Part shown: positions 17,100-26,647 of the stretch, piece by piece | Position numbering within the stretch: the stretch's first letter is position 1 | Layout: each line of letters opens with the position of its first letter | Source of the DNA: Neopararhizobium haloflavum | GTDB lineage: Bacteria; Pseudomonadota; Alphaproteobacteria; Rhizobiales; Rhizobiaceae | Length of the DNA stretch: 64,000 nt | Direction: 5' to 3' | NCBI RefSeq assembly: GCF_002750855.1 | Contig: NZ_NWUC01000001.1 | Span: 682,001 to 746,000 of the forward strand | Notes under the pieces: model-generated | Database searches by the model: none | Told to the model about the DNA's origin: nothing | The model's input: the letters and a program-made list of their open reading frames with translations, nothing else | Translations under genes and position numbers: made by a program

Positions 17100-18295
17100 G
17101 GCCGATCTCCCGTCGCCGACAGGGCGGCAATGCCTTCGCCCCTGACATAGCCGATCGTGGTGACGAGGGCGCGGTTGGCTTGCCTGGTCGTCTTCCTCTC
17201 ACCGTCGGCAAGGGGCGGAACGACGCCTTTTGCCTTCAGAGCCAGGGCGGCTAGCGCAATACCCAGCGGAAACTGGGCTTCCAGCCCGTGGCCGGTCACG
17301 TTGGAATAGCCGCGCAAGGCGGCCTTAGGCAGTGTCTTCTGCAGAAAGTGACGTTCTCTCGCCGATAGGTCGATGAGGCCGGAGGCGCCGCTGAGCACGA
17401 GGTCGGGCTCAGGCACGGTCTCGATCATGCGTGCGAGACGGTCTTCCATGATGCCATCACCGCGGGGGCCGCGATCACCGCCAACGGCATCGAGGACCGC
17501 ATAGATCGGTGCGCCGCGGGCTTCGGCATGTTCTCGCGATTCCAGAACGAGAAAGGCCGCTGCCGAACCGAGCACGATGCCGCCGCCGGCCTGGCCTCCG
17601 CGATCCCACAAGGACCGCCTGTCGCCCTGGGCCAAGGCGTTGATCGCCTCGAAGACGAAGTGCATGTCGGGCCGCTCGGCAACGTGCGCGCCGCCGACCA
17701 GGGCGTGCGTCGACTGGCCGGCACGGATGCGTCCATAGGCCGTCTCCACCGCCGAAATGCCGGCGCTCTCCTCGCCCATGAAGGTCCGCGAGGAACCCGT
17801 CACCTTGTGGACGATCGAGATGTTGCCGGCCATCAGGTTGGAAAGCTGCGCGAGAAAGAGTGTGGGACGCAGCTCAGTCATCAACTTCTGGTTCAGCAGC
17901 CTCTCGCGGTCGTTGTGATTGGCTGCCTCGTCGATGATGAGGGTGTCGACGGCAAGATCGCGCTCGCCGCCGCCGGCCGCCACGATCATGTCCATCGTGG
18001 CGCAGGCATCGGCGTCGTCCTTCAGTCCGGCATCGGCCAGTGCGAGGCCGGCCGTGAAGACGCCGAGACGCTGCCACTGGTCCATCTGTCGCTGGTCGCC
18101 CCTGCGCGGGATCTGCTCCGACCAGTCGACTTCGGGCAGCGGATGGATCGGGTAGGGGGCATAGGTGGCGTTGTCGACCACCGCTTGCGGTGCCTCGGTG
18201 GCCGTCACCAGGCTTTCGTGCGCGGCCCGGCCGACGCCCTGGCAGGTCACGATGCCGACCCCGGTGACGACGACGTCGTGCGGAGCACTCTTCAT
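17096..18295 (-). CDS. fabF2XL: Beta-ketoacyl-ACP synthase homologue lacking the catalytic cysteine (FabF2XL)
   Basis: The 399-residue protein keeps the thiolase fold pattern (TGVGIVTCQG start, GGQAGGGIVLGSAAAFLVLES, SNVTGHGLEAQFP with His336). The nucleophile position reads GEESAG, placing Glu176 where FabF has Cys, and the first histidine motif (normally AHGT) is replaced by LSGASGL. It therefore cannot act as a normal ketosynthase alone. It resembles the KS-beta/chain-length-factor partners of type II polyketide synthases. Paired, overlapping genes with fabF1XL suggest a heterodimer that could set the C28 length; that is an inference. Confidence 0.85.
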   Translation of the reverse strand: MKSAPHDVVVTGVGIVTCQGVGRAAHESLVTATEAPQAVVDNATYAPYPIHPLPEVDWSEQIPRRGDQRQMDQWQRLGVFTAGLALADAGLKDDADACATMDMIVAAGGGERDLAVDTLIIDEAANHNDRERLLNQKLMTELRPTLFLAQLSNLMAGNISIVHKVTGSSRTFMGEESAGISAVETAYGRIRAGQSTHALVGGAHVAERPDMHFVFEAINALAQGDRRSLWDRGGQAGGGIVLGSAAAFLVLESREHAEARGAPIYAVLDAVGGDRGPRGDGIMEDRLARMIETVPEPDLVLSGASGLIDLSARERHFLQKTLPKAALRGYSNVTGHGLEAQFPLGIALAALALKAKGVVPPLADGERKTTRQANRALVTTIGYVRGEGIAALSATGDRP

Positions 18296-18783
18296 TTGCC
18301 TGCTCCCGCTTTGACCGGATCACCCATCGCTGCCATCAGGCCAATCTCCTCGGCGCGCCGCCGGACGAGCGACGCCAGTTCGCGATTGTCGGCCGGCATC
18401 ACCCGAAGCTTCAGCTCGGCGTCGCAGATGCGCTTGCCGGCGCTTGAGATCCGCGCTTTCGTCACCGTGAAGCCTGACCCTTCATGCACCAATTCCGCCT
18501 CGATCTGAAGGGCCGCCCCCGGCTCGACGAAGCCGCGCATCTTGGCGCTGTCGACAGTCACCAGGAACGGCATCGACTGAAAATCGGTGCTCGCGAGGAC
18601 GAAGAATCCCGAGGCCTGTGCCATGGTCTCGATAAGCAAGACCCCAGGCACGAGCGGCATGCCGGGAAAGTGCCCTTCAAAAACGGGGCTTTGCGCAGGA
18701 ACGGTGGAATGCGCCTTAAGGCGTCCCTCCCTGAGATCGATCATGTCGATCCGGTCGATCATCTGGAAATATTCGAGAAGCAT
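18292..18783 (-). CDS. fabZXL: 3-hydroxyacyl-ACP dehydratase, FabZ type (FabZXL)
   Basis: This 163-residue hot-dog fold protein has the FabZ active-site helix motif: His38 in EGHFPGMPLVPG and Glu52 in LLIETMAQ. It dehydrates 3-hydroxyacyl intermediates during elongation. A C-terminal extension of about 20 residues rich in Arg/Ala lies beyond the usual FabZ end. It overlaps fabF2XL by 4 bases and follows acpXL by 27 bases, second in the VLCFA operon. Confidence 0.9.
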   Translation of the reverse strand: MLLEYFQMIDRIDMIDLREGRLKAHSTVPAQSPVFEGHFPGMPLVPGVLLIETMAQASGFFVLASTDFQSMPFLVTVDSAKMRGFVEPGAALQIEAELVHEGSGFTVTKARISSAGKRICDAELKLRVMPADNRELASLVRRRAEEIGLMAAMGDPVKAGAGK

Positions 18784-18810
18784 GCCGTCCCTGCTGCTTC
18801 GAAGGCGAGG

Positions 18811-19098
18811 TCAGCTCGCCGCCGCCTTTTGCGCGCGCAATTCGTCGATCTTGGCGCAGAGGTTCTTCAGCACGAAGTATTCCTCGGTGGACACCTCGCC
18901 GTCATTGACTTCCTGTGTCCACTTTTCGAGCGGAATCTTGATGCCGAATTCCTTGTCGATGGCGAAGACGATATCAAGGAAATCCAGGCTGTCGATCCCG
19001 AGGTCGTCGATCGTGTGGCTCTCAGGTGTAATCGTGTCGCGATCGATCTCGCTCGTTTCGGCGATGATGTCGGCGACTTTGTCGAAGGTTGCGGACAC
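18811..19098 (-). CDS. acpXL: Acyl carrier protein AcpXL
   Basis: The 95-residue protein is the special carrier for C28 acyl chains. It has the phosphopantetheine site Ser37 in GIDSLDFLD and the long helical tail [19 protein letters not shown] typical of AcpXL. The annotated start is a GTG at 19098, giving [20 protein letters not shown], the standard AcpXL N terminus, with GAGGA seven bases upstream; the longer frame adds only unrelated residues. It is the first gene of the minus-strand operon, so its promoter lies between here and the divergent adenine deaminase gene. Confidence 0.95.
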   Translation of the reverse strand: MSATFDKVADIIAETSEIDRDTITPESHTIDDLGIDSLDFLDIVFAIDKEFGIKIPLEKWTQEVNDGEVSTEEYFVLKNLCAKIDELRAQKAAAS

Positions 19099-19279
19099 TG
19101 ATGGTTCCTCGTCATATGTCAAATCGCGCCGAGCTATAGGAAAATTGACCGCAAAAGCCAATGGCCGCGCAATGCTTTCCCCGATCCCGGCGGCCGGCAC
19201 CCCACCGGCTTCACGGTTTGCGATAGCGCAGCTTCTGGCGTATCGCTTGGCTAAATGATGGCCGCATTGGGACGGTCAC

Positions 19280-21100
19280 ATGTTTCCCGGTCCAACAGGA
19301 GTCACGACATTGAAAAGCTGGCCCGAATCCGCCGCCCGATTGATCGCGGTCGCCGCGGGACGCGAAACGGCCGATCTCGTGGTCAGGAACGGCCAATGGG
19401 TCAATGTGCACTCGCGCGAAGTGATTGCAGGCACCGATATCGCGATCGCGGACGGTCGCATCGCGTATTGTGGAGACGACGCCAGCGCCATGATCGGCGA
19501 GAATACAAGAGTGATCGATGCGGAGGGGCGCTACCTGGTGCCGGGTCTTTGCGACGCGCACATGCATGTCGAATCGGGCATGCTGACGGTCAGCGAGTTC
19601 GTCCGCGCTGTCCTGCCGCACGGTACGACGTCGATGTTCGTCGATCCGCACGAGATCGCCAATGTGCTCGGCCTGGACGGCGTGAGGCTGATGCATGACG
19701 AGGCTGTGGACCAGCCGATCAACGTCTTTGTCCAGATGCCGTCGTGCGCTCCTTCGGCGCCGGGCCTTGAGACGACCGGCGAGGAGCTCGGGCCGGACGA
19801 CGTGGAGGCGGCGATGGGCTGGCCGAACATCATCGGTCTTGGCGAGATGATGAACTTTCCGGGCGTGGCGAGCGGCGACCCGAAGATGCTGGGAGAGATC
19901 GCCGCGACCCAGAATGCCGGCAAGGTCGTGGGCGGGCACTACGCATCCCCGGACCTTGGCTCGCCGTTCCATGCCTATGTCGCCGGGGGGCCGGCCGACG
20001 ATCATGAGGGTACGCGTGAGGAGGATGCGGTGGCGCGCGTCAGACAGGGCATGCGGGCGATGTTGCGCCTCGGATCCGCCTGGTACGACGTGAAAAGCCA
20101 GATCACGGCCGTCACGGAAAAGGGACTGGATCCGTCGAATTTCATTTTATGCACGGACGACTGCCATTCGGGGACGCTCGTGAACGACGGGCACATGGAC
20201 CGCGTGGTGCGCCATGCGATCGAATGCGGATGCGAGCCGTTGGTCGCCATCCAGATGGCAACGATCAACACGGCCCGCCATTTCGGCCTCGAGCGTGAAC
20301 TGGGATCGATCACACCGGGGCGCCGGGCCGACATCGTCATCACCTCCGACCTGGCGACGCTCCCGATCGAGATGGTGATCGCGCGCGGTGTGGTTGCGGC
20401 CGAGGACGGGCAGGTTCGTGTCGAGCGCCGGGCCTTCGACTATCCCGCCACGGCCCGCGATACTGTCAGGCTCGGCCGGGAACTGGTGTCCGTCGACTTC
20501 GACATTCATGCGCCCGAAGGCGCGGACACCGTACGCGTCAATGTGATCGGCGTTGTCGAGAATCAGGCCCCGACCAAGGCATTGACGAAGGACCTGCCGG
20601 TTCGCAACGGTCTGGTGCGCAGCGACCCGACACAGGACATCTGCCAGATCGCGCTCGTGGAGCGTCACCGCGCGAGCGGCAGCGTGACCAACGGGTTCGT
20701 TTCCGGTTTTGGCTACAAGGGCGCCTGCGCGATCGCCTCGACCGTCGCCCATGACAGTCACCACATGATCGTCGTCGGCACATCCAAGGAAAACATGGCC
20801 GAAGCGGCCAATCGGCTGGCCGAAGTTGGCGGTGGGGTCTGCGTCTTCAAGGACGGCAAGGAAATCGCCCTTGTCGAACTGCCGATTGCGGGCCTGATGT
20901 CGGACGAGCCGGCAGAGCTCGTCGCGGCAAAGGCGGCGCGGATGGTCGAGGCGATGGGCGAATGCGGCTGTGAGCTGAACAACGCCTATATGCAGCACTC
21001 GCTCCTGGCGCTGGTCGTCATTCCGGAACTCAGGATTTCCGATCTCGGTATTGTCGACGTGCGGCGCTTCGAACTCGTCGATCTCATCGTCGGCAACTAG
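19280..21100 (+). CDS. ade: Adenine deaminase
   Basis: The 606-residue amidohydrolase has PGLCDAHMHVESGMLT with the metal-binding HMH, DPHEIANVLG, TDDCHSGTLV and the C-terminal adenine-deaminase domain with GCELNNAYMQHSLLAL. It converts adenine to hypoxanthine in purine salvage and catabolism. The length fits the bacterial AdeC family (about 570-600). It diverges from acpXL; I see no purine riboswitch in the 181-base gap. The pyrimidine catabolic genes lie 1.8 kb downstream, which gives a general nucleobase-use neighbourhood. Confidence 0.93.
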   Translation: MFPGPTGVTTLKSWPESAARLIAVAAGRETADLVVRNGQWVNVHSREVIAGTDIAIADGRIAYCGDDASAMIGENTRVIDAEGRYLVPGLCDAHMHVESGMLTVSEFVRAVLPHGTTSMFVDPHEIANVLGLDGVRLMHDEAVDQPINVFVQMPSCAPSAPGLETTGEELGPDDVEAAMGWPNIIGLGEMMNFPGVASGDPKMLGEIAATQNAGKVVGGHYASPDLGSPFHAYVAGGPADDHEGTREEDAVARVRQGMRAMLRLGSAWYDVKSQITAVTEKGLDPSNFILCTDDCHSGTLVNDGHMDRVVRHAIECGCEPLVAIQMATINTARHFGLERELGSITPGRRADIVITSDLATLPIEMVIARGVVAAEDGQVRVERRAFDYPATARDTVRLGRELVSVDFDIHAPEGADTVRVNVIGVVENQAPTKALTKDLPVRNGLVRSDPTQDICQIALVERHRASGSVTNGFVSGFGYKGACAIASTVAHDSHHMIVVGTSKENMAEAANRLAEVGGGVCVFKDGKEIALVELPIAGLMSDEPAELVAAKAARMVEAMGECGCELNNAYMQHSLLALVVIPELRISDLGIVDVRRFELVDLIVGN

Positions 21101-21231
21101 GGACCTGACTTTCGCCGACAAAGCATTTTCGGCCGCCTTGTGCCAGCGATGGATGCCGGCAAGAGGCGGCAGCGGTTGCCTTTCGGCGCCGCAATTTTAT
21201 CTTCTGTCCATCAACAATTCGGAACATTTTC

Positions 21232-22662
21232 ATGTCGGACGCAGAAATCGGCCTCATCGGTCTTGGTGTCATGGGCCGCAATCTGGCTCTCAACATCGCG
21301 GAAAACGCGGCGAAGATCGCCGTATTCAATCGCACAAGCGCAAGGACGGACGAGTTCTTCGAAACCGCGGGCGACTTGCAGGAGCGGATCGTTGCCTGTG
21401 AGAGCTTGGAGGATCTGGTCGCCGCCATTCGGCCGCCGCGACCGATCATCATCATGGTACAAGCCGGCGAGGCGGTCGACGCGCAAATCGAGGCCTTGCG
21501 TCCGCTCCTCGGCGACAAGGACATCATCATCGATGCGGGTAACGCGAATTTTCACGATACGCGGCGTCGGTCCGATGCGCTCGACGGCAGCGGCCTGACC
21601 TTTATCGGGATGGGCGTGTCTGGCGGCGAGGAGGGCGCCCGGCACGGCCCGTCGATGATGGTCGGCGGCACCCCGCAATCCTACGATCGCATCAAGTCGA
21701 CGGTGGAGGCGATCGCGGCGCGCTATGAGGGCGAGCCGTGCGTGGCGCATCTCGGCTCGGACGGCGCCGGCCATTTCGTCAAGACGATCCACAACGGCAT
21801 CGAATATGCCGACATGCAGATGATCGCCGAGATCTACGGCATCATGCGCGATGGCCTGAACATGGACGCGGCGACAATCGGAGACGTCTTCGAGCGCTGG
21901 AACGGCGGGCGGCTGAACTCCTATCTGATCGAGATCACGGGCAAGGTGCTCAAGGCCGATGATGGCAAGACCGGACGCCCCATCGTCGATGTGATCAAGG
22001 ACAGTGCCGGCCAGAAGGGCACAGGGCGCTGGTCCGCCATCGAAAGCCAGATGCTGGGCGTGCCCGCGACGACGATCGAGGCGGCGGTCGCGGCCAGGGC
22101 GCTTTCGGCCTTGCGGGGCGAGCGTATGGCGGCTGAGGAAGCATTCGGTCTGCCCTCGGCGCTGCCCATTTCGGATGCGGACCGCGACCGGTTCATCGAT
22201 CAGCTCGAAGCTGCGCTGATGGCAGGCAAGATCGCGGCCTATGCCCAGGGCTTCGCCGTGATGAGCGCGGCTTCGGACGAGTATGGCTGGACGCTTCCGA
22301 TGCCGACGATCGCCCGCATCTGGCGGGCCGGCTGCATCATTCGCTCGCAGTTCCTCGACGAGATCGCCAGCGCGTTCGACGACAATCCCGATGCCGCGAA
22401 CCTGATGGTGACCCCCAAATTCGCCGACCTCATGCGGCAATCGGATCGAAATCTGAGGGCTGTCGTTTCGATCGCCACGACGGCTGGATTGCCGGTGCCG
22501 GCGCTCGGATCGGCACTTGCCTATTTCGACGGATACCGCCGCGGCCGGGGCACGGCCAACCTCGTGCAGGCGCAGCGCGACTTTTTCGGAGCGCACGGTT
22601 TTGAACGTCTCGGCGAGGACGGCGCACATCACGGGCCGTGGTCGTCCGCCGCCAACGATTAG
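21232..22662 (+). CDS. gnd: 6-phosphogluconate dehydrogenase (decarboxylating)
   Basis: This 476-residue enzyme has the NADP-binding IGLIGLGVMGRNLALNI, the substrate loop GMGVSGGEEGARHGPSMM and the catalytic KTIHNGIEYADMQ, all diagnostic for Gnd of the pentose phosphate pathway. The length (about 470) is that of the homodimeric long-chain type. It is 131 bases after ade and appears to be a single-gene unit followed by an AT-rich regulatory gap. Confidence 0.94.
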   Translation: MSDAEIGLIGLGVMGRNLALNIAENAAKIAVFNRTSARTDEFFETAGDLQERIVACESLEDLVAAIRPPRPIIIMVQAGEAVDAQIEALRPLLGDKDIIIDAGNANFHDTRRRSDALDGSGLTFIGMGVSGGEEGARHGPSMMVGGTPQSYDRIKSTVEAIAARYEGEPCVAHLGSDGAGHFVKTIHNGIEYADMQMIAEIYGIMRDGLNMDAATIGDVFERWNGGRLNSYLIEITGKVLKADDGKTGRPIVDVIKDSAGQKGTGRWSAIESQMLGVPATTIEAAVAARALSALRGERMAAEEAFGLPSALPISDADRDRFIDQLEAALMAGKIAAYAQGFAVMSAASDEYGWTLPMPTIARIWRAGCIIRSQFLDEIASAFDDNPDAANLMVTPKFADLMRQSDRNLRAVVSIATTAGLPVPALGSALAYFDGYRRGRGTANLVQAQRDFFGAHGFERLGEDGAHHGPWSSAAND

Positions 22663-22733
22663 GTAGGGCAGTGCGGCCGCGCGATTTTCGAATTGGTTTT
22701 AAATCTTTGTAATGTAAGACTAATTTGGAAAAA

Positions 22734-22749
22734 TTGATCGTATGGTAAA
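22734..22749. promoter_or_regulatory. Candidate RutR-type operator in front of preT
   Basis: The 16-mer TTGATCGTATGGTAAA matches the RutR consensus TTGACCA-NN-TGGTCAA at 11 of 14 defined positions. It lies in the AT-rich 229-base gap upstream of preT, about 140 bases before its start, and is the only such site in the gap. A better copy of the same palindrome stands at 27884 next to the rutR-like gene. The assignment rests on pattern match and context. Confidence 0.55.
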
Positions 22750-22891
22750 ATAAATTTGACGCGTGGCTGAATTCCGCTCATTCTCCTTGGAACGACAATA
22801 AAGAACGTTCGACGAGGACCACCACAAAAAGAGGGTGCGTGTGGGACGCACTCATCTCGGCCCGCCGACGTTTCGATGCCGAGGTGGAACA

Positions 22892-24247
22892 ATGACGACT
22901 TTGCAGCCCGCGCAGCGGGACGTGCGGTCGGGCCGGCTCGCGCCCGACCAGTATGCCGAGAATTTCACCGATCTTCATCCGCGTCTTGATCATCACGAGG
23001 CTCTGGTGGAAGCCGATCGGTGCTATTTCTGCTACGACGCGCCGTGCATGAATGCATGCCCGACCGGGATCGACATCCCCCTCTTCATTCGCCAGATCGC
23101 CGTTGACAACCCAACGGGCGCGGCCAAGACGATCCTGAAAGCGAACATCCTTGGCGGCATGTGCGCGCGGGTCTGTCCGACGGAGACGCTCTGCGAGGAG
23201 GTCTGCGTGCGCGAGACGGCCGAAGGCAAACCGGTGAAGATCGGGCAATTGCAGCGCTATGCGACCGACCATCTTATGGAGACGGCGTCGGATCATCCCT
23301 TCAAGCGTGCAGCGACAACGGGCAAGCGTGTCGCTGTCGTGGGGGCGGGTCCGGCGGGTCTTTCCTGCGCCCATCGCCTGGCGATGCTTGGCCATGACGT
23401 GGCGATCCTCGATTCGCGCGCGAAAGGCGGCGGCCTCAACGAATACGGCATCGCGGCCTACAAGGCCGTCGATGGTTTTGCGCAGGCCGAACTGGATTTC
23501 ATCCTCGCGATCGGCGGTATCGAAGTGCGCAATGGCGTCACGCTCGGCTCCGACGTTACGCTGAACGATCTTGCGCGGGACTACGATGCCGTATTCCTCG
23601 GCATGGGCCTGCCGGGCGTCAACGACCTCGGATTGGACGGCGCGGATGCCGACGGGATCATCGATGCGGTCGACTACATCGCGCGGCTGCGCCAGACGGA
23701 CGATCTGGCCTCCTTGCCCGTGGGGCGACGGGTCGTCGTCATCGGCGGCGGCATGACGGCGATCGATGTCGCCACGCAGGTCAAGCTCCTGGGCGCGGAA
23801 GAAGTGACGATCTGCTATCGGCGCGGACAGGAGGCGATGAACGCGTCCGAGTACGAGCAGGAGCTTGCGCAAACGGCCGGGGTCACGATCCGGCACTGGC
23901 TGCGCCCGCACGCGATCGTCCGCGGGGACGGCGGTGAGGTCGCGGGCATGCAGTTCGAATATACGGCCCAGCCGAACGGTAAGCTGGTGGGGACCGGTGA
24001 GACGCTGTTCCTGCCGGCCGACCAGATATTCAAGGCAATCGGCCAGACATTCGATGCGGGCCCTCTCGCCGGAGCGGATGTGAAGCTCGAAGCCGGACGT
24101 ATTTCGACCGACGACACCCGGCGCACCTCCATGGCCGGGGTATGGGCGGGCGGCGACTGCATCGCCGGCGGCGAAGACCTGACGGTCGTATCGGTCGAAG
24201 ACGGCAAGATCGCCGCGATGGACATTCACCAGGCGCTGACGGCGTGA
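22892..24247 (+). CDS. preT: NAD(P)-dependent dihydropyrimidine dehydrogenase subunit PreT
   Basis: This 451-residue, GltD-like flavoprotein has N-terminal iron-sulfur cysteine motifs (CYFCYDAPCMNACPTG, CARVCPTETLCEEVC), then an FAD loop VAVVGAGPAGLSCAHRLA and an NAD-binding loop VVVIGGGMTAIDVA. It passes electrons from NAD(P)H to PreA, which reduces uracil and thymine to the dihydro forms. ATG 22892 has GAGGTGG just upstream, while the longer frame from 22835 adds unrelated residues. It is co-transcribed with preA, 15 bases downstream. Confidence 0.92.
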   Translation: MTTLQPAQRDVRSGRLAPDQYAENFTDLHPRLDHHEALVEADRCYFCYDAPCMNACPTGIDIPLFIRQIAVDNPTGAAKTILKANILGGMCARVCPTETLCEEVCVRETAEGKPVKIGQLQRYATDHLMETASDHPFKRAATTGKRVAVVGAGPAGLSCAHRLAMLGHDVAILDSRAKGGGLNEYGIAAYKAVDGFAQAELDFILAIGGIEVRNGVTLGSDVTLNDLARDYDAVFLGMGLPGVNDLGLDGADADGIIDAVDYIARLRQTDDLASLPVGRRVVVIGGGMTAIDVATQVKLLGAEEVTICYRRGQEAMNASEYEQELAQTAGVTIRHWLRPHAIVRGDGGEVAGMQFEYTAQPNGKLVGTGETLFLPADQIFKAIGQTFDAGPLAGADVKLEAGRISTDDTRRTSMAGVWAGGDCIAGGEDLTVVSVEDGKIAAMDIHQALTA

Positions 24248-24262
24248 GGGAAGGAGCAAAGC

Positions 24263-25576
24263 ATGGCTGACCTTTCGACAGAGTTCCTCGGCATCAAGTC
24301 ACCCAATCCCTTCTGGCTCGCCTCCGCGCCGCCGACAGACAAGGCCTACAATGTCGACCGGGCGTTCGAGGCCGGCTGGGGCGGGGTCGTGTGGAAGACG
24401 CTGGGCGAAGCAGGCCCGCCGGTCGTCAATGTCAACGGGCCGCGCTACGGCGCGATCTGGGGCCCGGACAGGCGGCTCCTGGGGCTGAACAACATCGAAC
24501 TCATCACCGACCGCGATCTCGAGGTCAATCTCCGCGAGATCGCCGACGTCAAGAAGCGCTGGCCGGACCGTGCGATGATCGCCTCGATCATGGTGCCTTG
24601 CGAAGAACAGGCATGGAAGGCGATCCTGCCGCGCGTGGAAGATACCGGCGCGGACGGTATCGAGCTCAATTTCGGCTGTCCGCACGGCATGAGCGAGCGC
24701 GGCATGGGCTCGGCCGTCGGTCAGGTGCCAGAATACATCCAGATGGTTGCCGAGTGGTGCAAGGCCCATTCGCGCCTGCCGGTGATCGTCAAACTGACGC
24801 CGAACATCACCGACATTCGCTATCCGGCGCGCGCGGCGAAACGCGGCGGGGCGGACGCGGTGTCGCTGATCAACACCATCTCGTCGATCACCTCGGTCAA
24901 TCTCGACACGTTCTCGCCGGAACCGTCGATCGACGGTAAGGGCTCGCATGGCGGCTATTGCGGTCCGGCGGTCAAGCCGATCGCGCTCAACATGGTGGCC
25001 GAGATCGCCCGCGACGGCGAGACCCGCGGTCTGCCGATTTCGGGCATCGGCGGGATCACCACCTGGCGCGACGCGGCGGAGTTCATCGCACTCGGCTGCG
25101 GCACGGTGCAGGTCTGCACGGCGGCGATGACATACGGCTTCAAGATCGTCGAGGAAATGGCGGACGGCCTTTCGGAATGGATGGACGAAAAGGGCTATCG
25201 GACGATCGACGATTTCAAGGGCATGGCTGTGCCGAACGTCACCGACTGGCAGTACCTCAATCTGAACTATGTGACGAAGGCCCATATCGACCAGGATCTG
25301 TGCATCAAGTGCGGGCGCTGCCACATCGCTTGCGAGGACACCTCGCACCAGGCGATCACCTCGATGGTGGATGGGGTTCGCCATTTCGAGGTTATCGACG
25401 AGGAGTGCGTCGGCTGTAATCTGTGCGTCAATGTCTGCCCGGTGGAGGACTGCATCACCATGGAGCAGATGGTGGCGGGCACCGATCCACGCACGAACAA
25501 GCCGATCGACCCCGGCTATGCCAACTGGACGCAGCACCCCAACAATCCGATGGCGGCGAAGGAAGCGGCGGAATAG
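24263..25576 (+). CDS. preA: Dihydropyrimidine dehydrogenase catalytic subunit PreA
   Basis: The 437 residues make an FMN-binding TIM barrel (about 1-320, with NFGCPHGMSERGMG) followed by two 4Fe-4S ferredoxin motifs, CIKCGRCHIAC and CVGCNLCVNVCP. It corresponds to the C-terminal half of mammalian DPD. It reduces uracil/thymine to dihydrouracil/dihydrothymine with electrons from PreT, the first step of reductive pyrimidine breakdown. The next steps are encoded from 28030 on. Confidence 0.94.
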   Translation: MADLSTEFLGIKSPNPFWLASAPPTDKAYNVDRAFEAGWGGVVWKTLGEAGPPVVNVNGPRYGAIWGPDRRLLGLNNIELITDRDLEVNLREIADVKKRWPDRAMIASIMVPCEEQAWKAILPRVEDTGADGIELNFGCPHGMSERGMGSAVGQVPEYIQMVAEWCKAHSRLPVIVKLTPNITDIRYPARAAKRGGADAVSLINTISSITSVNLDTFSPEPSIDGKGSHGGYCGPAVKPIALNMVAEIARDGETRGLPISGIGGITTWRDAAEFIALGCGTVQVCTAAMTYGFKIVEEMADGLSEWMDEKGYRTIDDFKGMAVPNVTDWQYLNLNYVTKAHIDQDLCIKCGRCHIACEDTSHQAITSMVDGVRHFEVIDEECVGCNLCVNVCPVEDCITMEQMVAGTDPRTNKPIDPGYANWTQHPNNPMAAKEAAE

Positions 25577-25653
25577 GGATGTCTGCGCCGTGCGCCGGAT
25601 CGTGACATGAGGCGAGGTGTCAGACGCAAGGCCGAGCGATCGGTACTTGCTCC

Positions 25654-26607
25654 ATGACGCAGGCCGACGACCTCGATCGGTCGGAAACGACGATGCCGCG
25701 AAACTATGCGATCGGCCGGGAGAAACTTCTCGGCCATCTCGCCATGCTCTGTTTCGCTCTTCTCGTCGCCGGCTCGTTCTCGCTTGGCTCGCGGGCGGCC
25801 CCTCATATCGGGCCCGCTGCGATCAATGCGATCCGCTTCGTCATCGGTGTCGCAGTCATGGGTGCTGCCGCGGCGCTCATGTTGCGCGGGAGCGGTGTCC
25901 GCCTTCTGGCATGGCCGGTCGGTGCGTGGCGTTTTGCCGTGCTCGGTGGTCTGATGGCGCTCTATTTCGTCACCATGTTCATCGCACTCGGCATAACCAG
26001 TCCCGTTTCGACCGGGGCGGTTTTCACGCTGATTCCGTTCCTCAGCGCAGTCTTCGGCTATCTGTTTCTGCGCCAGACGGTCGGTCCGATTGTCCTCGTC
26101 AGCTTGATGGTGGCCGGCGCGGGGGCGTTATGGGTGATCTTCGATGGTCGCCTTGCGGCGTTGTTGCGATTTTCGGTCGGCCGGGGTGAAGCGATCTTCT
26201 TCGTTGGATGTCTTGCCCATGCCGCCTATGCGCCCCTCGTCAAGCGGTTCAATCGCAAAGAGCCGCTCGCCTATTTCACCTTCTGGACATTGAGTGCGAC
26301 CGGCGGATGGATCGCTCTTTACGCTGTGCCCGAAATCGCAAGGACGGCCTGGACCGGTTTGCCGCCGATCGTTTGGGCGACGATCCTCTATCTTGCCGTC
26401 TTCACGACGGCGGCGACCTTCTTCCTGCTCCAGTATGCTTCCATGCGCCTGCCGGTCTCGAAGGTGTTCGGCTATTCCTATCTCACGCCGAGCTTCATCA
26501 TCGTTTTCGAGGGTCTGGCCGGAGCCGGGTGGACAAGCACGAGCGTGGCTATCGGCGCGCTGGTCACCGTCATGGGGCTGGTCGTGCTGGTGGTGGCGGC
26601 GGACTGA
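25654..26607 (+). CDS. DMT-superfamily transporter (EamA family)
   Basis: This 317-residue protein has about ten hydrophobic segments in two repeats, the EamA (drug/metabolite transporter) layout, with the typical second-half turn ILYLAVFTTAATFFLLQ. The substrate is unknown. It follows preA by 77 bases on the same strand, so it may export or import a pyrimidine-related compound, but nothing in the sequence shows this. ATG 25654 lacks a clear ribosome site; ATG 25693 is an alternative start giving 304 residues. Confidence 0.75.
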   Translation: MTQADDLDRSETTMPRNYAIGREKLLGHLAMLCFALLVAGSFSLGSRAAPHIGPAAINAIRFVIGVAVMGAAAALMLRGSGVRLLAWPVGAWRFAVLGGLMALYFVTMFIALGITSPVSTGAVFTLIPFLSAVFGYLFLRQTVGPIVLVSLMVAGAGALWVIFDGRLAALLRFSVGRGEAIFFVGCLAHAAYAPLVKRFNRKEPLAYFTFWTLSATGGWIALYAVPEIARTAWTGLPPIVWATILYLAVFTTAATFFLLQYASMRLPVSKVFGYSYLTPSFIIVFEGLAGAGWTSTSVAIGALVTVMGLVVLVVAAD

Positions 26608-26647
26608 TCTTTCCAGGTTCACCGCTTCCGTAGAGATCCGAAGGACC

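Noticed and set aside
19099-19279. Purine riboswitch ahead of adenine deaminase
   Set aside because: The TATA...AT-type purine riboswitch core and the required three-way-junction arms are not visible in this gap.
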